Shown here: positions 53,137-62,418 of the stretch, one piece after another | How positions within the stretch are numbered: the stretch's first letter is position 1 | Layout of the letters: each line of letters starts with the position of its first letter | Assembly (NCBI GenBank): GCA_963820395.1 | Contig: CAWGAE010000005.1 | Span: 1 to 64,000 of the forward strand | Length of the DNA: 64,000 nt | Source of the DNA: DATFVJ01 sp963820395 | Lineage (GTDB): Bacteria; Actinomycetota; Actinomycetes; Streptosporangiales; Streptosporangiaceae | Direction of reading: 5' to 3' | Notes under the pieces: generated by a model | The model's database searches: none | The model's input: the letters and a program-made list of their open reading frames with translations, nothing else | Told to the model about the DNA's origin: nothing | Position numbers and translations under genes: made by a program

Positions 53137-53178
53137 TGGAGCTAAGGGGACTCGAACCCCTGGCCTCTTGCATGCCAT
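53137..53178 (-). other. 3' half of tRNA-Ala(GGC), probable attachment site
   Basis: On the minus strand the sequence reads from the anticodon loop ATGGCAT (anticodon GGC) through AGGCCAGGGGTTCGAGTCCC (T-arm) to TTAGCTCCA. The acceptor 3' strand and T-arm are intact, but upstream of the loop the 5' half is missing: the stem partner of GCAAG is absent. Integrative elements that recombine in the anticodon loop leave exactly this 3' half as an att copy. The other copy is outside the window. Confidence 0.65.
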
Positions 53179-53474
53179 CAGCAGGCAACACGTCCACCCG
53201 CGTCCATCGCCGCAGGTCACCGTCCCGGAGCGTCCGTGCGAGTCCCTCTGGATCCGCACCGGTTGCGGTACTTTCGTGCTGTATTGCGACATGAGGGCGC
53301 TCGTGTTGAGTGAGTACGTCGAAGGAGGTCAGTGAAGCTGACGGTGTGACCCCGGGCAGTGCCCGAAGCCCGTCCCTCCCCTGACAGCGTGGCTGGGTCC
53401 TGGTCGATGGCAGGAGGCGGTCCGGGAGCAGTACCGGAACACCTTTGGCCAGACCGCTGGCGCATACTGGAGGC

Positions 53475-53810
53475 ATGACTGCGCCGCAACCCGGTCGCCC
53501 GCGCGTTCTGGACCGGCCCGCATGCACGCCGGCGGCCATCCGAGCCGTGCTGGCCGCCAACGCCGGCCCAGAAATTCTTCAGCGCTATGACGCGGAACTC
53601 GATGCCGCCTTCGAGCAGGCCCGGCGGGATGAGGATCTCACGGTGCTGGTCCGAACGGTGCGGCGCTGGTGGTTCGAGGCGGACGCCTGGCGCGACCCGG
53701 AGGCGCAGCGGGCCTTCCTGGCGCGCATGAGTCGCTATGCCGCCGAGGGGCCGCCAGGACCGGAGCACCGCATTACCCGCGAGGGGATCCGCGCCCGGTA
53801 CGGCTCCTGA
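53475..53810 (+). CDS. DUF6247 family protein (putative antitoxin)
   Basis: 111-residue helical protein: FEQARRDEDLTVLVRTVRRW, FEADAWRDPEAQRAFLARM. Matches DUF6247, often paired with a small downstream protein. ATG 53475 follows TGGAGG. The stop is 1 bp before the next gene's TTG start. The pairing suggests a type II toxin-antitoxin module with this protein as antitoxin; this is inference from gene order. Confidence 0.65.
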   Translation: MTAPQPGRPRVLDRPACTPAAIRAVLAANAGPEILQRYDAELDAAFEQARRDEDLTVLVRTVRRWWFEADAWRDPEAQRAFLARMSRYAAEGPPGPEHRITREGIRARYGS

Positions 53811-53811
53811 C

Positions 53812-54069
53812 TTGTACCGGTGGGAGCTGGAGGACCTGGCCGAGGAGCAGATCGCGGGCCTCCCGGCGCATGCCAGGCGGGCGCTGACTGAGTTGCTTGA
53901 CGCGGCTGTCATCGTGGATCCGGCGGAGTACCAGCGCGCCCCAGGTGAGCCTTCCCGGCCGCTGCGCAGTCTCCCTTTCGGGCCGGGCGGCGAGGGCCTG
54001 GTGACGTTCCTGGTATACGAGCCCGACGAACTCGTGCTCGTCACAAGGGTCCAGTGGCTCGGCGACTGA
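53812..54069 (+). CDS. RelE-like small protein (putative toxin)
   Basis: 85-residue protein starting at TTG 53812, immediately after the DUF6247 stop. LEDLAEEQIAGLPAHARRAL and LTELLDAAVIVDPAEY form the expected two helices, then GGEGLVTFLVYEPDELVLVT gives the beta-sheet C-terminus, as in RelE/ParE folds. The toxin assignment is by size, fold pattern and pairing; active residues are not diagnostic. Confidence 0.5.
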   Translation: MYRWELEDLAEEQIAGLPAHARRALTELLDAAVIVDPAEYQRAPGEPSRPLRSLPFGPGGEGLVTFLVYEPDELVLVTRVQWLGD

Positions 54070-54209
54070 CCGGCTGAGGCTCCTGCCAGGACGACACGGC
54101 GCGCCCGTCGGTATGGAGCGCTCCCGAACGATCCGGGGGGTCTGTTCGCACGCCTCCTGCAGCTTCTTCCTCCAGCGCGCGCACGTAGCAAGGCGGATAC
54201 TGCGCCTGA

Positions 54210-54256
54210 CCCAAGCCCAGGTCAAGACCGTGGCCGAGTTCTGGAACCCCACAGGG
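54210..54256. repeat. Dispersed ~46-bp repeat, copy 2
   Basis: Near-identical to 3641-3691 (GCCCAGGTCAAGAC and CCGAGTTCTGGAACCCCACA). It lies at the truncation edge of the integrase-core pseudogene. Confidence 0.5.
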
Positions 54257-54289
54257 TGGCGCGGATGGAATCGGAGCGCCGCAGTGAGC

Positions 54290-54640
54290 GGGTCCGCGCC
54301 GGGCTGGCCAGGCGCAAGGCCGCGGGCCTGCCCGTCGGCCGCCAGGCCGGTCCGGATACGTCCGCTTGCGTGTGATCAGGCGGCGGTGCCAGGCCAGCAG
54401 CGTGCCCGGTGTGACGAGCCGGTGGGCGCGCAACACGGCTGGCAGCAGCCGGGCCAGCGCCGCCAGGACCCCCGGTCGGCCCAGTCCGGCTTCGGCCGGG
54501 CGATCTGACGCCAGAGCACCTCATGGCGGAGCACCATGATCTCCGCATTCTTGGACGCCTGGCTGCGGCCCAGCAGTAACAGCCAGCCAAAGACCCGGAT
54601 CATGATCAGATAAAGGAGGCGAAGAGACACAAACCGCGAT
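54290..54640 (-). pseudogene. Integrase-core transposase, N-terminal fragment
   Basis: Reads LRLLYLIMIRVFGWLLLLGR, SQASKNAEIMVLRHEVLWRQ and PKPDWADR, then after a shift near 54450 LRAHRLVTPGTLLAWHRRLI and RKRTYPDRPGGR. Same family as the 30862-31055 fragment; the rve catalytic core is missing. Confidence 0.8.
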
Positions 54641-54852
54641 CCTGTCCCAACATGCACAGTCGGCCAAACCGCAGGTCACAGCCCTTGTGTCGAGTTCTAA
54701 AGCGGTACAGGCTGGTTGCGGCAAATACGCGGCCAAGTCAGCCGTCATCCATCCGCGGGTCCCCATCGTGCGGGCCAGTACCGGTGTCTCCATCGGCTAG
54801 GCCCGCGTGTCGACCATCGGGCAGATCCTCGACCGGCAGACCGCGCCCTCAC

Positions 54853-54930
54853 CCAGGCCGTCTCGACCAGGACGGGCTGGAGATGCTGGTCGCCGTGGCG
54901 GCGTTTGCCGGAGTGCCGGGCCAGGCCGGA
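54853..54930 (-). pseudogene. IS110-type transposase scrap
   Basis: HSGKRRHGDQHLQPVLVETA with a following Trp matches the conserved C-terminal domain of IS110 transposases for about 25 residues only. Too short to define the element. Confidence 0.45.
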
Positions 54931-55241
54931 GCCTGCACGGGCCCGACGCGGGCCATCCCTGCACGGTGCGGGGCGGTCACGGGGCGGTCCTGCCACAACT
55001 GCTGCCAAAAACCTGCTGCCACGGAGCCTGTCAAACTGCTGTTTGAGGTCGGGCGTGGCTGGTTAATCCGTATCTTGCGGGGCAGGGTCGGGGCTAGCGG
55101 CAGTCCGCACGGGAACCGTTCCGGGCGGGCGGCGTCGAGGACCTGCTGGCGGCGGGCCTGGATGGCCCAGGCGCTCCCGTCGTGCACCGAGGCGGGGATG
55201 TGCAGCGCGATCCACAGACCCCGACGGCAACGTCCGGTCGC
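54931..55241. other. Region without a supported gene
   Basis: No recognisable coding sequence on either strand. Confidence 0.35.
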
Positions 55242-55907
55242 TCACACCGTTCCGTTAGTTGAGTCGCCAGATGGCTGAACTGCCGCGCCATGGCCGGGCT
55301 GGTCGGCGCATGCCGCGGCGAGCGCGGCCTGCTCCACCTCGATGACGGACTCGCTGCGCAACCGCGCTTCGTAGGCTCTCTTGCCGCCGCGGACGCCGAA
55401 CAGCCGCTTCGTCCAGACCAGGTAGATGACAAGCAGCAAGTTCACCACGAACGCGGCGACTCGCAGCCAGGTGATCTTCACGGTCAGGTCGTAGACCTCG
55501 TACGGCAGGAAGATCGAGGTCGCCACCATGGCGAAGTACTCGCCCCACCGCTTGGCCAGCCACAGCCCGATGCTCTCCACCAGCTCGATGAGAGCGAAAA
55601 CCGCCAGCCCGATGGCCAGATAGGTGAGCCAGCGTGAGGTGACCGTGAACGAGTGCTGGACCAGCCCGAGCAGCTTAGAGTGGTTGACGTCGAAGCCGAG
55701 GTCCCGGTACAGGGCGCGGATGGCCGGTAGGTCGTTGTTATACGCCCGCTGGATGTCGGCCCGGTCATCCCGGAACCGCCACACCCCGTAGGCTGCGCCG
55801 CCGATGATCAGGAAACGGAGGAACCGCTCCACCGCGAACACACGCAGGATCAGCTCGCTGCGCAGTTCCTTGCCCCGGCGGATCAGCGCCGCCGCCGCGG
55901 GAGACAC
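55242..55907 (-). CDS. DUF2127-type membrane protein
   Basis: 221-residue protein with about four membrane helices: LRVFAVERFLRFLIIGGAAY, LTYLAIGLAVFALIELVESI, WGEYFAMVATSIFLPYEVYD and VVNLLLVIYLVWTKRLFG. DUF2127 signatures are the LVESIGLW and YEVYDL regions. The C-terminal ~45 residues are charged and probably cytoplasmic. GTG 55907 lies against an IS3 orfA remnant starting 55905 on the other strand, so its promoter and possibly N-terminus were altered by that insertion. Function unknown. Confidence 0.75.
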   Translation of the reverse strand: MSPAAAALIRRGKELRSELILRVFAVERFLRFLIIGGAAYGVWRFRDDRADIQRAYNNDLPAIRALYRDLGFDVNHSKLLGLVQHSFTVTSRWLTYLAIGLAVFALIELVESIGLWLAKRWGEYFAMVATSIFLPYEVYDLTVKITWLRVAAFVVNLLLVIYLVWTKRLFGVRGGKRAYEARLRSESVIEVEQAALAAACADQPGHGAAVQPSGDSTNGTV

Positions 55908-56188
55908 GGCGGAAGTTGGAGGATTTCAAGGAGGGTGCGGTCCGGCTGGTCCGCGAGACCGGTAAGCCGATCGCGCAGGTCACCCGGGAGCTCGGGATCA
56001 ATGAGGGCACGCTGGGGAACTGGGTGAACGTGGACCGGCGCCGGCGGGAGAGCGGCAACGGGGGGCTGAGCGAGGACGAGCGGGCGGAGCCGGCCCGGCC
56101 GCGGAAAGAGTGCGCAGAGCTCAGGATGCGGTGTGATGTCCTGAAGCGCTCAGCGGCCCTCTGGGTCGAGGAAGCGATGGGCCGGTAG
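55905..56188 (+). pseudogene. IS3 OrfA remnant
   Basis: Reads LEDFKEGAVRLVRETGKPIA, VTRELGINEGTLGNWVNVDR and ELRMRCDVLKRSAALWVEEA, close to OrfA at 7385-7675. The true start (MPEKRRTFDPEF-type) is absent and no OrfB follows. Confidence 0.8.
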
Positions 56189-56189
56189 C

Positions 56190-56335
56190 CGTTGGTCGCG
56201 TTCATCGCCGCCCAGAGGAGGTAGGCGATCTCGCCTTGCAGCAGCACGTGCCCGAGCTGATCGGCGAGCGCCGTGATCGCCTGGGCGGGGGTGGCGTCCC
56301 GGCGGACGTGGATGCGCCGGTCGCGCTACTGCCAG
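56190..56335 (-). pseudogene. ImmA/ArdC-like peptidase-domain fragment
   Basis: Reads RDRRIHVRRDATPAQAITAL and ADQLGHVLLQGEIAYLLWA. It resembles the zinc-binding helix of ImmA/IrrE or antirestriction proteins of AICEs (usually HELGHVLL), but the first His-Glu is replaced by Asp-Gln. No complete gene. Suggests further element debris. Confidence 0.4.
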
Positions 56336-56749
56336 GTGCTCGGAGGTGACGAACAGAGAGGGGTCGAGCAAGGCATCGCGGGTGGCCTGGCTGGCGCCGG
56401 CTGAGGCGGTGGCCAGAGGCCAGGGCGGTCCGGATATCGGACGCGCTCCGGAGTGACGGCCCGTTCGTCCGTGTTCACGATGGCGACGTGCTCGTGACTC
56501 TGCGGCCGTCGCACCGCTGCGGAGACGGCCTGGCCGCCTGTCCGGCGGCCTCGGAGCGTATGCAGACGAGAAATCTTCCTGCCGGATGATCACGCGATCG
56601 CTTAACGCAACAGCGCCGGAGCAGGATGGCTGGGGTGTGGATCGACGCCGACCCACGCGGCACCGGTGGCACCCACAAACGCTGACCCGCCCGCGAGCTA
56701 TCCCACCCGCGGGCCAGGCGGAAGCCACCCGGCCGGCGAGGTAGGACCC
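56336..56749. other. Region without a supported gene
   Basis: Open frames on the minus strand have no domain. Debris between the ArdC-like scrap and the ACT-domain gene. Confidence 0.35.
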
Positions 56750-57142
56750 TCACTCGTAGGCGACCAGGTCACCGAGCGCACTGCGTGCCTTATCGACATC
56801 GTCGATGCAGATCACGGCGAAGAACAGCTCGTCGGAAATGCGGACCGGGAGGAGCAGGTCCACGTTGATGCCGGCGTTACCGAGCGTGCGGAAGGTTGCC
56901 GCGCCGGCACCGGGCAGGTTCTCTATCCGGACGGTGAGCGCGGGGCGCATCGCGTACTCGATGCCGGCGCTCTCCAGCACCGTCCGGGCGCTGGGTTCGT
57001 CGTCGGCGATGAACACCACGGCGCCGCTGTCGCCGTGCGTCGTTGCGCACAGGATGAGGTTGACGCCGCTGGCGGCCATCGCCTCGCACAGGCGGGCTAG
57101 CTCTCCGGGCTGGTTCTTCAGCTCCACTGTGAACGCGCTCAT
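56750..57142 (-). CDS. ACT-domain protein
   Basis: 130-residue protein with two ACT-like units: SAFTVELKNQPGELARLCEA, then ALTVRIENLPGAGAATFRTL. The GELARL and GINVDL positions are typical for amino-acid binding. No catalytic domain, so it is a stand-alone regulatory ACT protein. ATG 57142 follows GGGAGGGG. Ligand and partner unknown. Confidence 0.85.
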   Translation of the reverse strand: MSAFTVELKNQPGELARLCEAMAASGVNLILCATTHGDSGAVVFIADDEPSARTVLESAGIEYAMRPALTVRIENLPGAGAATFRTLGNAGINVDLLLPVRISDELFFAVICIDDVDKARSALGDLVAYE

Positions 57143-57299
57143 CTGGGACCCCTCCCACGCGGTACGACGCCGGGCCGCCGCTAACGCCGAACGTACCTCG
57201 GGGTCGCCGCGGCAAACCTGCCCCACCTCGCCGTCCGGGGGACGGGTACAGGAAATCAGGACCGGTGATGCGGCTCTGCACCCGAGTGCGAGCAGACAG

Positions 57300-57612
57300 C
57301 TTGTTCACTCGTTACCAATATCTTCGACGCCGCCGTGGTCCACTCCGGGACCGGACGCCTGCATGGCCTGGCGACAGCGAGAGCGGAACTCGTCGTCGGT
57401 CGGCGCGGTGCGCGCCACCCCCGCGAGGGTGACCTCCGGCGCCAGCGCTCCATCAGTCGCGAGTCGACCGAGGGCCCGGCAGGAGCTTGCGTGCGGTCAG
57501 GTCACCTGAGGCACCGAAGATCACCAGCGCACAAGGAGGCGTCCGGCCAGTCACCCCAGTCGAGGCTGAGAATGCGGCCGCTGGAGTCGTCGATACGGTC
57601 AACGTCCGTCAC
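57300..57612 (-). pseudogene. Glucose-6-phosphate dehydrogenase-like, 5' fragment
   Basis: From GTG 57612: VTDVDRIDDSSGRILSLDWG, then with a shift near 57530 LVIFGASGDLTARKLLP, the N-terminal NADP-binding motif (GASGDLTxRKL) of G6PDH. Later pieces (TAASKILVTSEQAV) follow in other frames. The catalytic HxxxK region is missing. Confidence 0.7.
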
Positions 57613-57717
57613 CTACCTACGTACGCGATCGACGTCGGAAGCGCGGACCGCACAGCCGGTCGAGCGCATCGTTGATGGCCCCGCAGTCGTCATGGGAACG
57701 CGCGTGCTGCGGTCGGC

Positions 57718-58245
57718 TTATGGCACGAGCACGAGCTTTCCCTTCGATGCCGAGCTCTCGAGTAGTTCGTGTGCGCGACGAACGTCGGACAGCGGCAGGC
57801 GCTCGGCCACGACGGGGTGGATCTTGTCCGTGCGGAGCAGGTCGAGCAGCGCGCGGAAGTCCTCCCGGAACCACTCTGGGTAGCGGGGACCTCCACCGAC
57901 GGGCAGGGCTGAGTGATTTCGACTGATGGGGAGCGCTTGGTGGCCTTCGGGCAGCTTCTGGATGCGGTAGGCGTGCACCTGCCGGCGGGGTGAGAGCAGG
58001 CCCCAGAGCGCGAGGGTGGGGTGGCTGCGTACCACTCGATCCAGGCTCGCCAGCTTTTGTGTCCGTCCGAGATCGTGGCGGAGTGGCCGTACAGGACAAG
58101 CCTCCCGCCGGGGCGCAGGGCGCGGAAGGAGCGGAGCGAGGTTTTGCCGCCGAGCCTGTCGAGCACGACGTCGACGCCTTTGCCGTTCCTCGAAGGGAGC
58201 ACCGAGTTCCTCGGTCACGTGGAAGGTGACCGCCACGGGCCGCGT
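57718..58245 (-). pseudogene. Quinone-oxidoreductase-like (MDR) C-terminal fragment
   Basis: In two frames: VDVVLDRLGGKTSLRSFRAL, RPGGRLVLYGHSATISDG, then EWFREDFRALLDLLRTDKIH and AHELLESSASKGKLVLVP. This is the end of the cofactor domain and the closing segment of medium-chain reductases. The catalytic N-terminal domain and GxGxxG start are absent. Frameshift near 58010. Confidence 0.7.
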
Positions 58246-58509
58246 GGCAGGCCGAGCAGGACGAGATGCTTGCCGCCCAGTGCCGCAGCTGTTGCGCACG
58301 GTCGTCCCGCGTCCACACGATTGATGAACAGCATCTCCTGCTTGACCTTCGTCCCGGTTCACAGGACGACGCCACGGCGTCGCGGTCACCTTGCAGTGCC
58401 TACCCGTGCGCGGCGTACGGGGCGGCAACGGCGCGCGGTGCGCCGGGTGACTGCACGGCGCACCCGGCTTCCGGCTCTGGCGTCGGGCATGCGTTTGGCG
58501 TGCCGGGCG

Positions 58510-59040
58510 ACTACAACCTCGAGCCCGGTCGTGGTGGCTGGCCACGCCTACGCCGGCGCGGTCATCGCGTCGACCAGCGACGCGAAGGTCGCGTCGCTGG
58601 TGTATGTCACCGCGCTTGCGCCCGACGACGGCGAGACCGTGGCTGACGTCTTCTACCGGGCGGAACCGCATCCGCAGGCCCCCGTGCTTGGTCCCGATCG
58701 CCATGAACTGATCTGGCTGCCGGACGAGGCGTTCGCCCGGGCTTTCACCCAGCAGGCCTCGACGCAGGAGCAGGCGCTGCTGGCCGCCGTCCAGCGGCCG
58801 CTCGCGGCGGCTTGCATCGGCGTGCCGGTGCCGCGTCCGGCTTGGAAAGACCGGCCGAGCTGGTTCTTTGTGGCCGAGGAGGATCGCATGATCCCCGCGG
58901 AGACTCAGCGCTTCATGGCGGAGCGGATGAAGGCGCGGGTGCGGACGGCTCCAGCCGACCACATGCCCATGCTCACGGCGCCGTCCGTGGTTGTCGAGAT
59001 CGTGCTGGAGGCGGTGCGTGAGGCCGGGTCGGGCCGGTGA
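58510..59040 (+). pseudogene. Alpha/beta hydrolase, N-terminus missing, Ser replaced
   Basis: Reads VVVAGHAYAGAVIAST, KVASLVYVTALAPDDGETVA, WFFVAEEDRMIPAETQRFM and APADHMPMLTAPSVVVEIVL, an RutD/salicylate-esterase-like alpha/beta hydrolase lacking its first ~70 residues. The nucleophile position of GHSYGG is Ala (GHAYAG), so even a full-length form might be non-catalytic. Confidence 0.65.
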
Positions 59041-59103
59041 CGGCTCTGGTGCACGAGGACCAGCACATCACCACCAGCCCGGCGGCGATGGCAGGCCGCA
59101 ACC

Positions 59104-59925
59104 ATGGCGGAGACGACGTCCGGTGACACAGTGCCGGCGGCCACGCTCCGTTGGCTGCGCGTACCGCACCGCGGACGTGGATGGTCTGACTGTGTTCTAC
59201 CGGGAGGCCGGAGCATCTGACTCGCCTACGCTGATGCTCCTGCATGGCTTCCCGTCCGCGAGCCACATGTTCCGCGAGCTGATCCGGCTACTCGCCGACC
59301 GGTACCACATCATCGCTCCCGACCTGCCCGGCTTCGGCAAGTCGGACATGCCCGCACGAGGCGAGTTCGACTACACGTTCGAGCACATCACCGACGTCAT
59401 CGACCGGCTGACGGAGGTGCTCGGCCTCGATCGTTTCGCGCTTTACGTGTTTGACTACGGCGCGCCGGTCGGGTTCCGGATCGCCACCCGGCATCCCGAG
59501 CGCATTACCGCGATCGTCTCCCAGAACGGCAACGTGTACGAGGAGGGTCTGAGCGAGGGGTGGAACCCTGTCCGGGCCTACTGGAAGGAGCCGTCAAAGG
59601 CCAACCGGGAGGCGATCCGCGTGCTCGTGCAGCCGCAGACGACGGTCTGGCAGTACACCCACGGCGTGCCCGACCAGGCGCGGGTCAGCCCGGACGGCTA
59701 CGGGCTCGACAACTATTACCTCGCGCGCAGCGGCGCCGACGAGATCCAGCTCGACCTGTTCCTCGACTATGCGAGCAACGTGACGCTCTACCCGGCGTTC
59801 CAGCGGTACTTCCGCACTAGCAGGCCACCGCTGCTGGTGGTGTGGGGCAGGAACGACCCGTTCTTCCTGCCGGCCGGGGCCGAAGCCTTCAAGCGCGATA
59901 TCCCCGACGCCTCGCCGCGCAGCGA
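59104..59925 (+). pseudogene. Epoxide-hydrolase/dehalogenase-like alpha/beta hydrolase, C-terminus lost
   Basis: ATG 59104 begins MAETTSGDTVPAATLRWLR; after a 1-nt shift at ~59158 the main frame reads YRTADVDGLTVFYREAG, LLHGFPSASHMFRELIRLLA, DLPGFGKSD and nucleophile elbow YVFDYGAPVGFRIA (Asp nucleophile). The acid region VVWGRNDPFFLP is present, but after AEAFKRDIPDA the catalytic His segment is replaced by unrelated sequence. Non-functional as read. Confidence 0.75.
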
Positions 59926-60093
59926 GCCCGTGACGGGAATGTCGGCACGCGCGCCGGGACGTCGAAGGCCCCGCTGGCGGCGGCGAGACCGACCGTCGAG
60001 GCGGCGCCCGGCACGATCGCAAGTACAGAAATGGTGTCCAATTCCAGCGACGAGCCGCGCGTGACTCCTCAGCCTGAGCTGCTTGCTGGCACG

Positions 60094-60174
60094 TCAGGCT
60101 GCCGCCCAGCCAGCGAGCCCTGCCACTAGCGTGAGCACCACGAGCGCGGTCAGGACAATGATGCTCTTCCTCAT
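60094..60174 (-). CDS. 26-residue membrane peptide
   Basis: MRKSIIVLTALVVLTLVAGL then six further residues to TGA: two basic residues and one hydrophobic helix. A strong Shine-Dalgarno (GAGGAGGTGAGAAAG) ends 2 nt before the ATG at 60174. It is too short for database-type recognition but the start signal is unusually good. Could be a small membrane protein or a leader peptide. Confidence 0.5.
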   Translation of the reverse strand: MRKSIIVLTALVVLTLVAGLAGWAAA

Positions 60175-60392
60175 CTTTCTCACCTCCTCATGCGGCCAGC
60201 CCAGTAGTTACGCCGCAGCACGATGCCCCCAATTGCGCAGGCAGTACCCCTGGTAGCGCCAGTATCGAACGTCCCCAACTCCCCTGTATCCCGGAACCCA
60301 CTCTGTACGCCAACCGGCTGCTCACCCACGCGCGAAGTTAATAGGTGCAAAGCGCCGGTCAGACACAGTCACCGTGCTCGTGTCGAACGCTA
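60175..60392. other. Intergenic
   Basis: Upstream region of the small membrane peptide and the left flank of the ISAzo13-type element. No further feature seen. Confidence 0.45.
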
Positions 60393-61707
60393 AGCGTCCT
60401 CCGCTAAATTAACTATGTTTGTGCGAGATGGTTGCCTACGGTTGTGGTATGGGACAACTGGTGGTGGATGAGGAGCGGTTCTCGGAGATGCTCGCGGAGG
60501 TGCGCCCCCATCTGAACGAGCTGCAGTGGCGGCTGCTGCTGGGGGCGCAGGCGCGGTCGCTGGGCCGGGGCGGGATCAAGCGGGTGGCGGTGTTGGCCGG
60601 GGTTCATCCGGACACGGTGGGCCGGGGAGCCCGGGAACTGGAGCGGGGCATTGAACCGGATGGCCGGGTTCGGCGGGGCGGGGCTGGGCGGCCAAGGGCC
60701 GAGGTGAATGCGGGGCTGGTGCCGGCGTTGAGCCGGCTGGTGGATCCGGCCACCCGCGGTGACCCGGAGTCGCCGCTGCGGTGGACGACCAAGTCGACGG
60801 AGAAGCTGGCTGGCGAGCTGGCGTCCGCGGGCCATCGGGTGTCTGCTGACACTGTCGGGCGGCTGCTGAAAGAGGACGGCTACAGCCTGCAGGGCAACGC
60901 CAAGACGGTGGAGGGCCGCCAGCACCCGGACCGGGACGGCCAGTTCCGGCTCATCAACACGCTGGTGCGGGCGTTCCAGGCGGCCGGCGAGCCGGTGATC
61001 AGCGTGGACACCAAGAAGAAAGAGCTGGTCGGCAACTACCGGAACGGCGGGAAGGAATGGCATCCGGGCGGCCAGCCTGAACGGGTGCAGGTGCACGACT
61101 TCAAGGGCGAACTGGGCCGCGCTGTCCCCTACGGCGTCTATGACATGACAGCCAACGCCGGCTGGGTGAACGTCGGCACCGACGCCGACACCGGTGCTTT
61201 CGCGGTCGAGTCGATCCGCCGCTGGTGGGAGAACATCGGCAAGGCCGCCTACCCGCACGCCACCAGGCTGCTCATCACCGCTGACGCGGGCGGCTCCAAC
61301 GGCAGCCGGCTGCGGCTGTGGAAGGTGGAACTGGCCAGGCTCGCGCAACAACTCGGCCTGCAGATCAGCGTGTCCCACTTCCCGCCGGGGACCTCGAAAT
61401 GGAACCGGATCGAGCACCGGCTCTTCGCCCAGATCTCCATGAACTGGCGCGGCAGGCCGCTGACCAGCCACGAAGTCATCGTCGAGACGATCGCCGCGAC
61501 CACAACCAAGACCGGGCTGACCGTCCAGGCCGCCCTGGACACCGGCATCTACCAGAAGGGCATCAAGATCTCCGACAAGGAGATGAAGGCCCTGGAGCAA
61601 AACTCGATCAGACGCCACGACTTCCACGGCGAGTGGAACTACACCCTCTTCCCCGCCCCGCTGCCGACACTCCCGGCATCACGGGAAGTTAATTCTCGGT
61701 GAGCCCT
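60393..61707 (+). mobile_element. ISAzo13-family insertion sequence
   Basis: Imperfect inverted ends around 60393-60413 (CCGCTAAATTAAC) and 61688-61707 (GTTAATTCTCGG). About 1.3 kb with one transposase. A degraded relative is at 18476-19384. Confidence 0.75.
60419..61702 (+). CDS. ISAzo13-family (Rhodopirellula-type) DDE transposase
   Basis: 427 residues. An N-terminal HTH region (LSRGG-like LGRGGIKRVAVLAGVHPDTV), WTTKSTEKLAGELASAGHRV, then the catalytic core: VISVDTKKKELVGNYRNGGK (Asp), LLITADAGGSNGSR (Asp), SKWNRIEHRLFAQISMNWRG (Glu). The start is uncertain: GTG 60419, ATG 60428 or ATG 60449, the last giving MGQLVVDEERF. The gene looks intact and may be active. Confidence 0.9.
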   Translation: MCEMVAYGCGMGQLVVDEERFSEMLAEVRPHLNELQWRLLLGAQARSLGRGGIKRVAVLAGVHPDTVGRGARELERGIEPDGRVRRGGAGRPRAEVNAGLVPALSRLVDPATRGDPESPLRWTTKSTEKLAGELASAGHRVSADTVGRLLKEDGYSLQGNAKTVEGRQHPDRDGQFRLINTLVRAFQAAGEPVISVDTKKKELVGNYRNGGKEWHPGGQPERVQVHDFKGELGRAVPYGVYDMTANAGWVNVGTDADTGAFAVESIRRWWENIGKAAYPHATRLLITADAGGSNGSRLRLWKVELARLAQQLGLQISVSHFPPGTSKWNRIEHRLFAQISMNWRGRPLTSHEVIVETIAATTTKTGLTVQAALDTGIYQKGIKISDKEMKALEQNSIRRHDFHGEWNYTLFPAPLPTLPASREVNSR

Positions 61708-62418
61708 AAGCCCATCTCACGGGCTCCTGTCCTGCCGCAAAAAGTTCCATGTGGTCGCCCCTTAAAGCTCAGATCAATTCTCCTGGGCGCAGGACTGGGG
61801 CACAATTGATACCCGTTGATAGAATTCGCCCCGTACGGCCCGTTCCAGGGCCTCGGAGGGGCATCTCAGCCGGTCAGCCGCCATGGCTCCGTCCTCCGCG
61901 CGATACTGCAGTCGGTGCCGTCACACGACACGTATTCGATCTCACCCTTGCAGACCAACGCGAAGATGTCGGCGCGGCCATTCAGGGGCCCTGCCGGGGA
62001 CGAGAAGGTCCATTGGCACGCCGGTAGGCAGCCTGAACATCGATCCGAATGGCCCGGCCGTCGTCGTCCAAAATCACGAGATCACATCCGGCGTGCGGCA
62101 GCAGCGACCGGAACACCGGGTAGTCCCGGCGGATCAGGTCACGTCCGCCGATTCCGGCCAGCCGCAGTCGTGGTTGCGCCGACACGCGCGGGATTCCCTC
62201 CGCGCCCGGCAGGCTGAAGGTCGGCAACTCGTTGCCGTCGTCTGGGTCGTCATCCTCGCCGCGGTCGTCAGCAACGCCAGTGCTGCCATCCAACGCCAGT
62301 GCTGCCATCATCTACGCCCTGGCCGGCATCCTGGTCATCGTCGCCTCTTGCCACCGCAGTCGCCGCATGGAAACGCCGCTGGCCCCGCGCGGGGCCAGCG
62401 GCTGGGTTGCGGTCCCGG
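61703..62418. other. Region with no confident gene
   Basis: A minus-strand frame 61982-62311 (109 codons) includes PRVSAQPRLRLAGIGGRDLI and CDLVILDDDGRAIRIDVQAA, protein-like, but no domain was recognised and the start is unclear. Could be a small unknown gene. Confidence 0.35.

Noticed and set aside
53132..53335. A 67-codon gene over the tRNA-like sequence
   Set aside because: Its GTRTPGLL-type peptide is the usual false translation of a tRNA 3' half.
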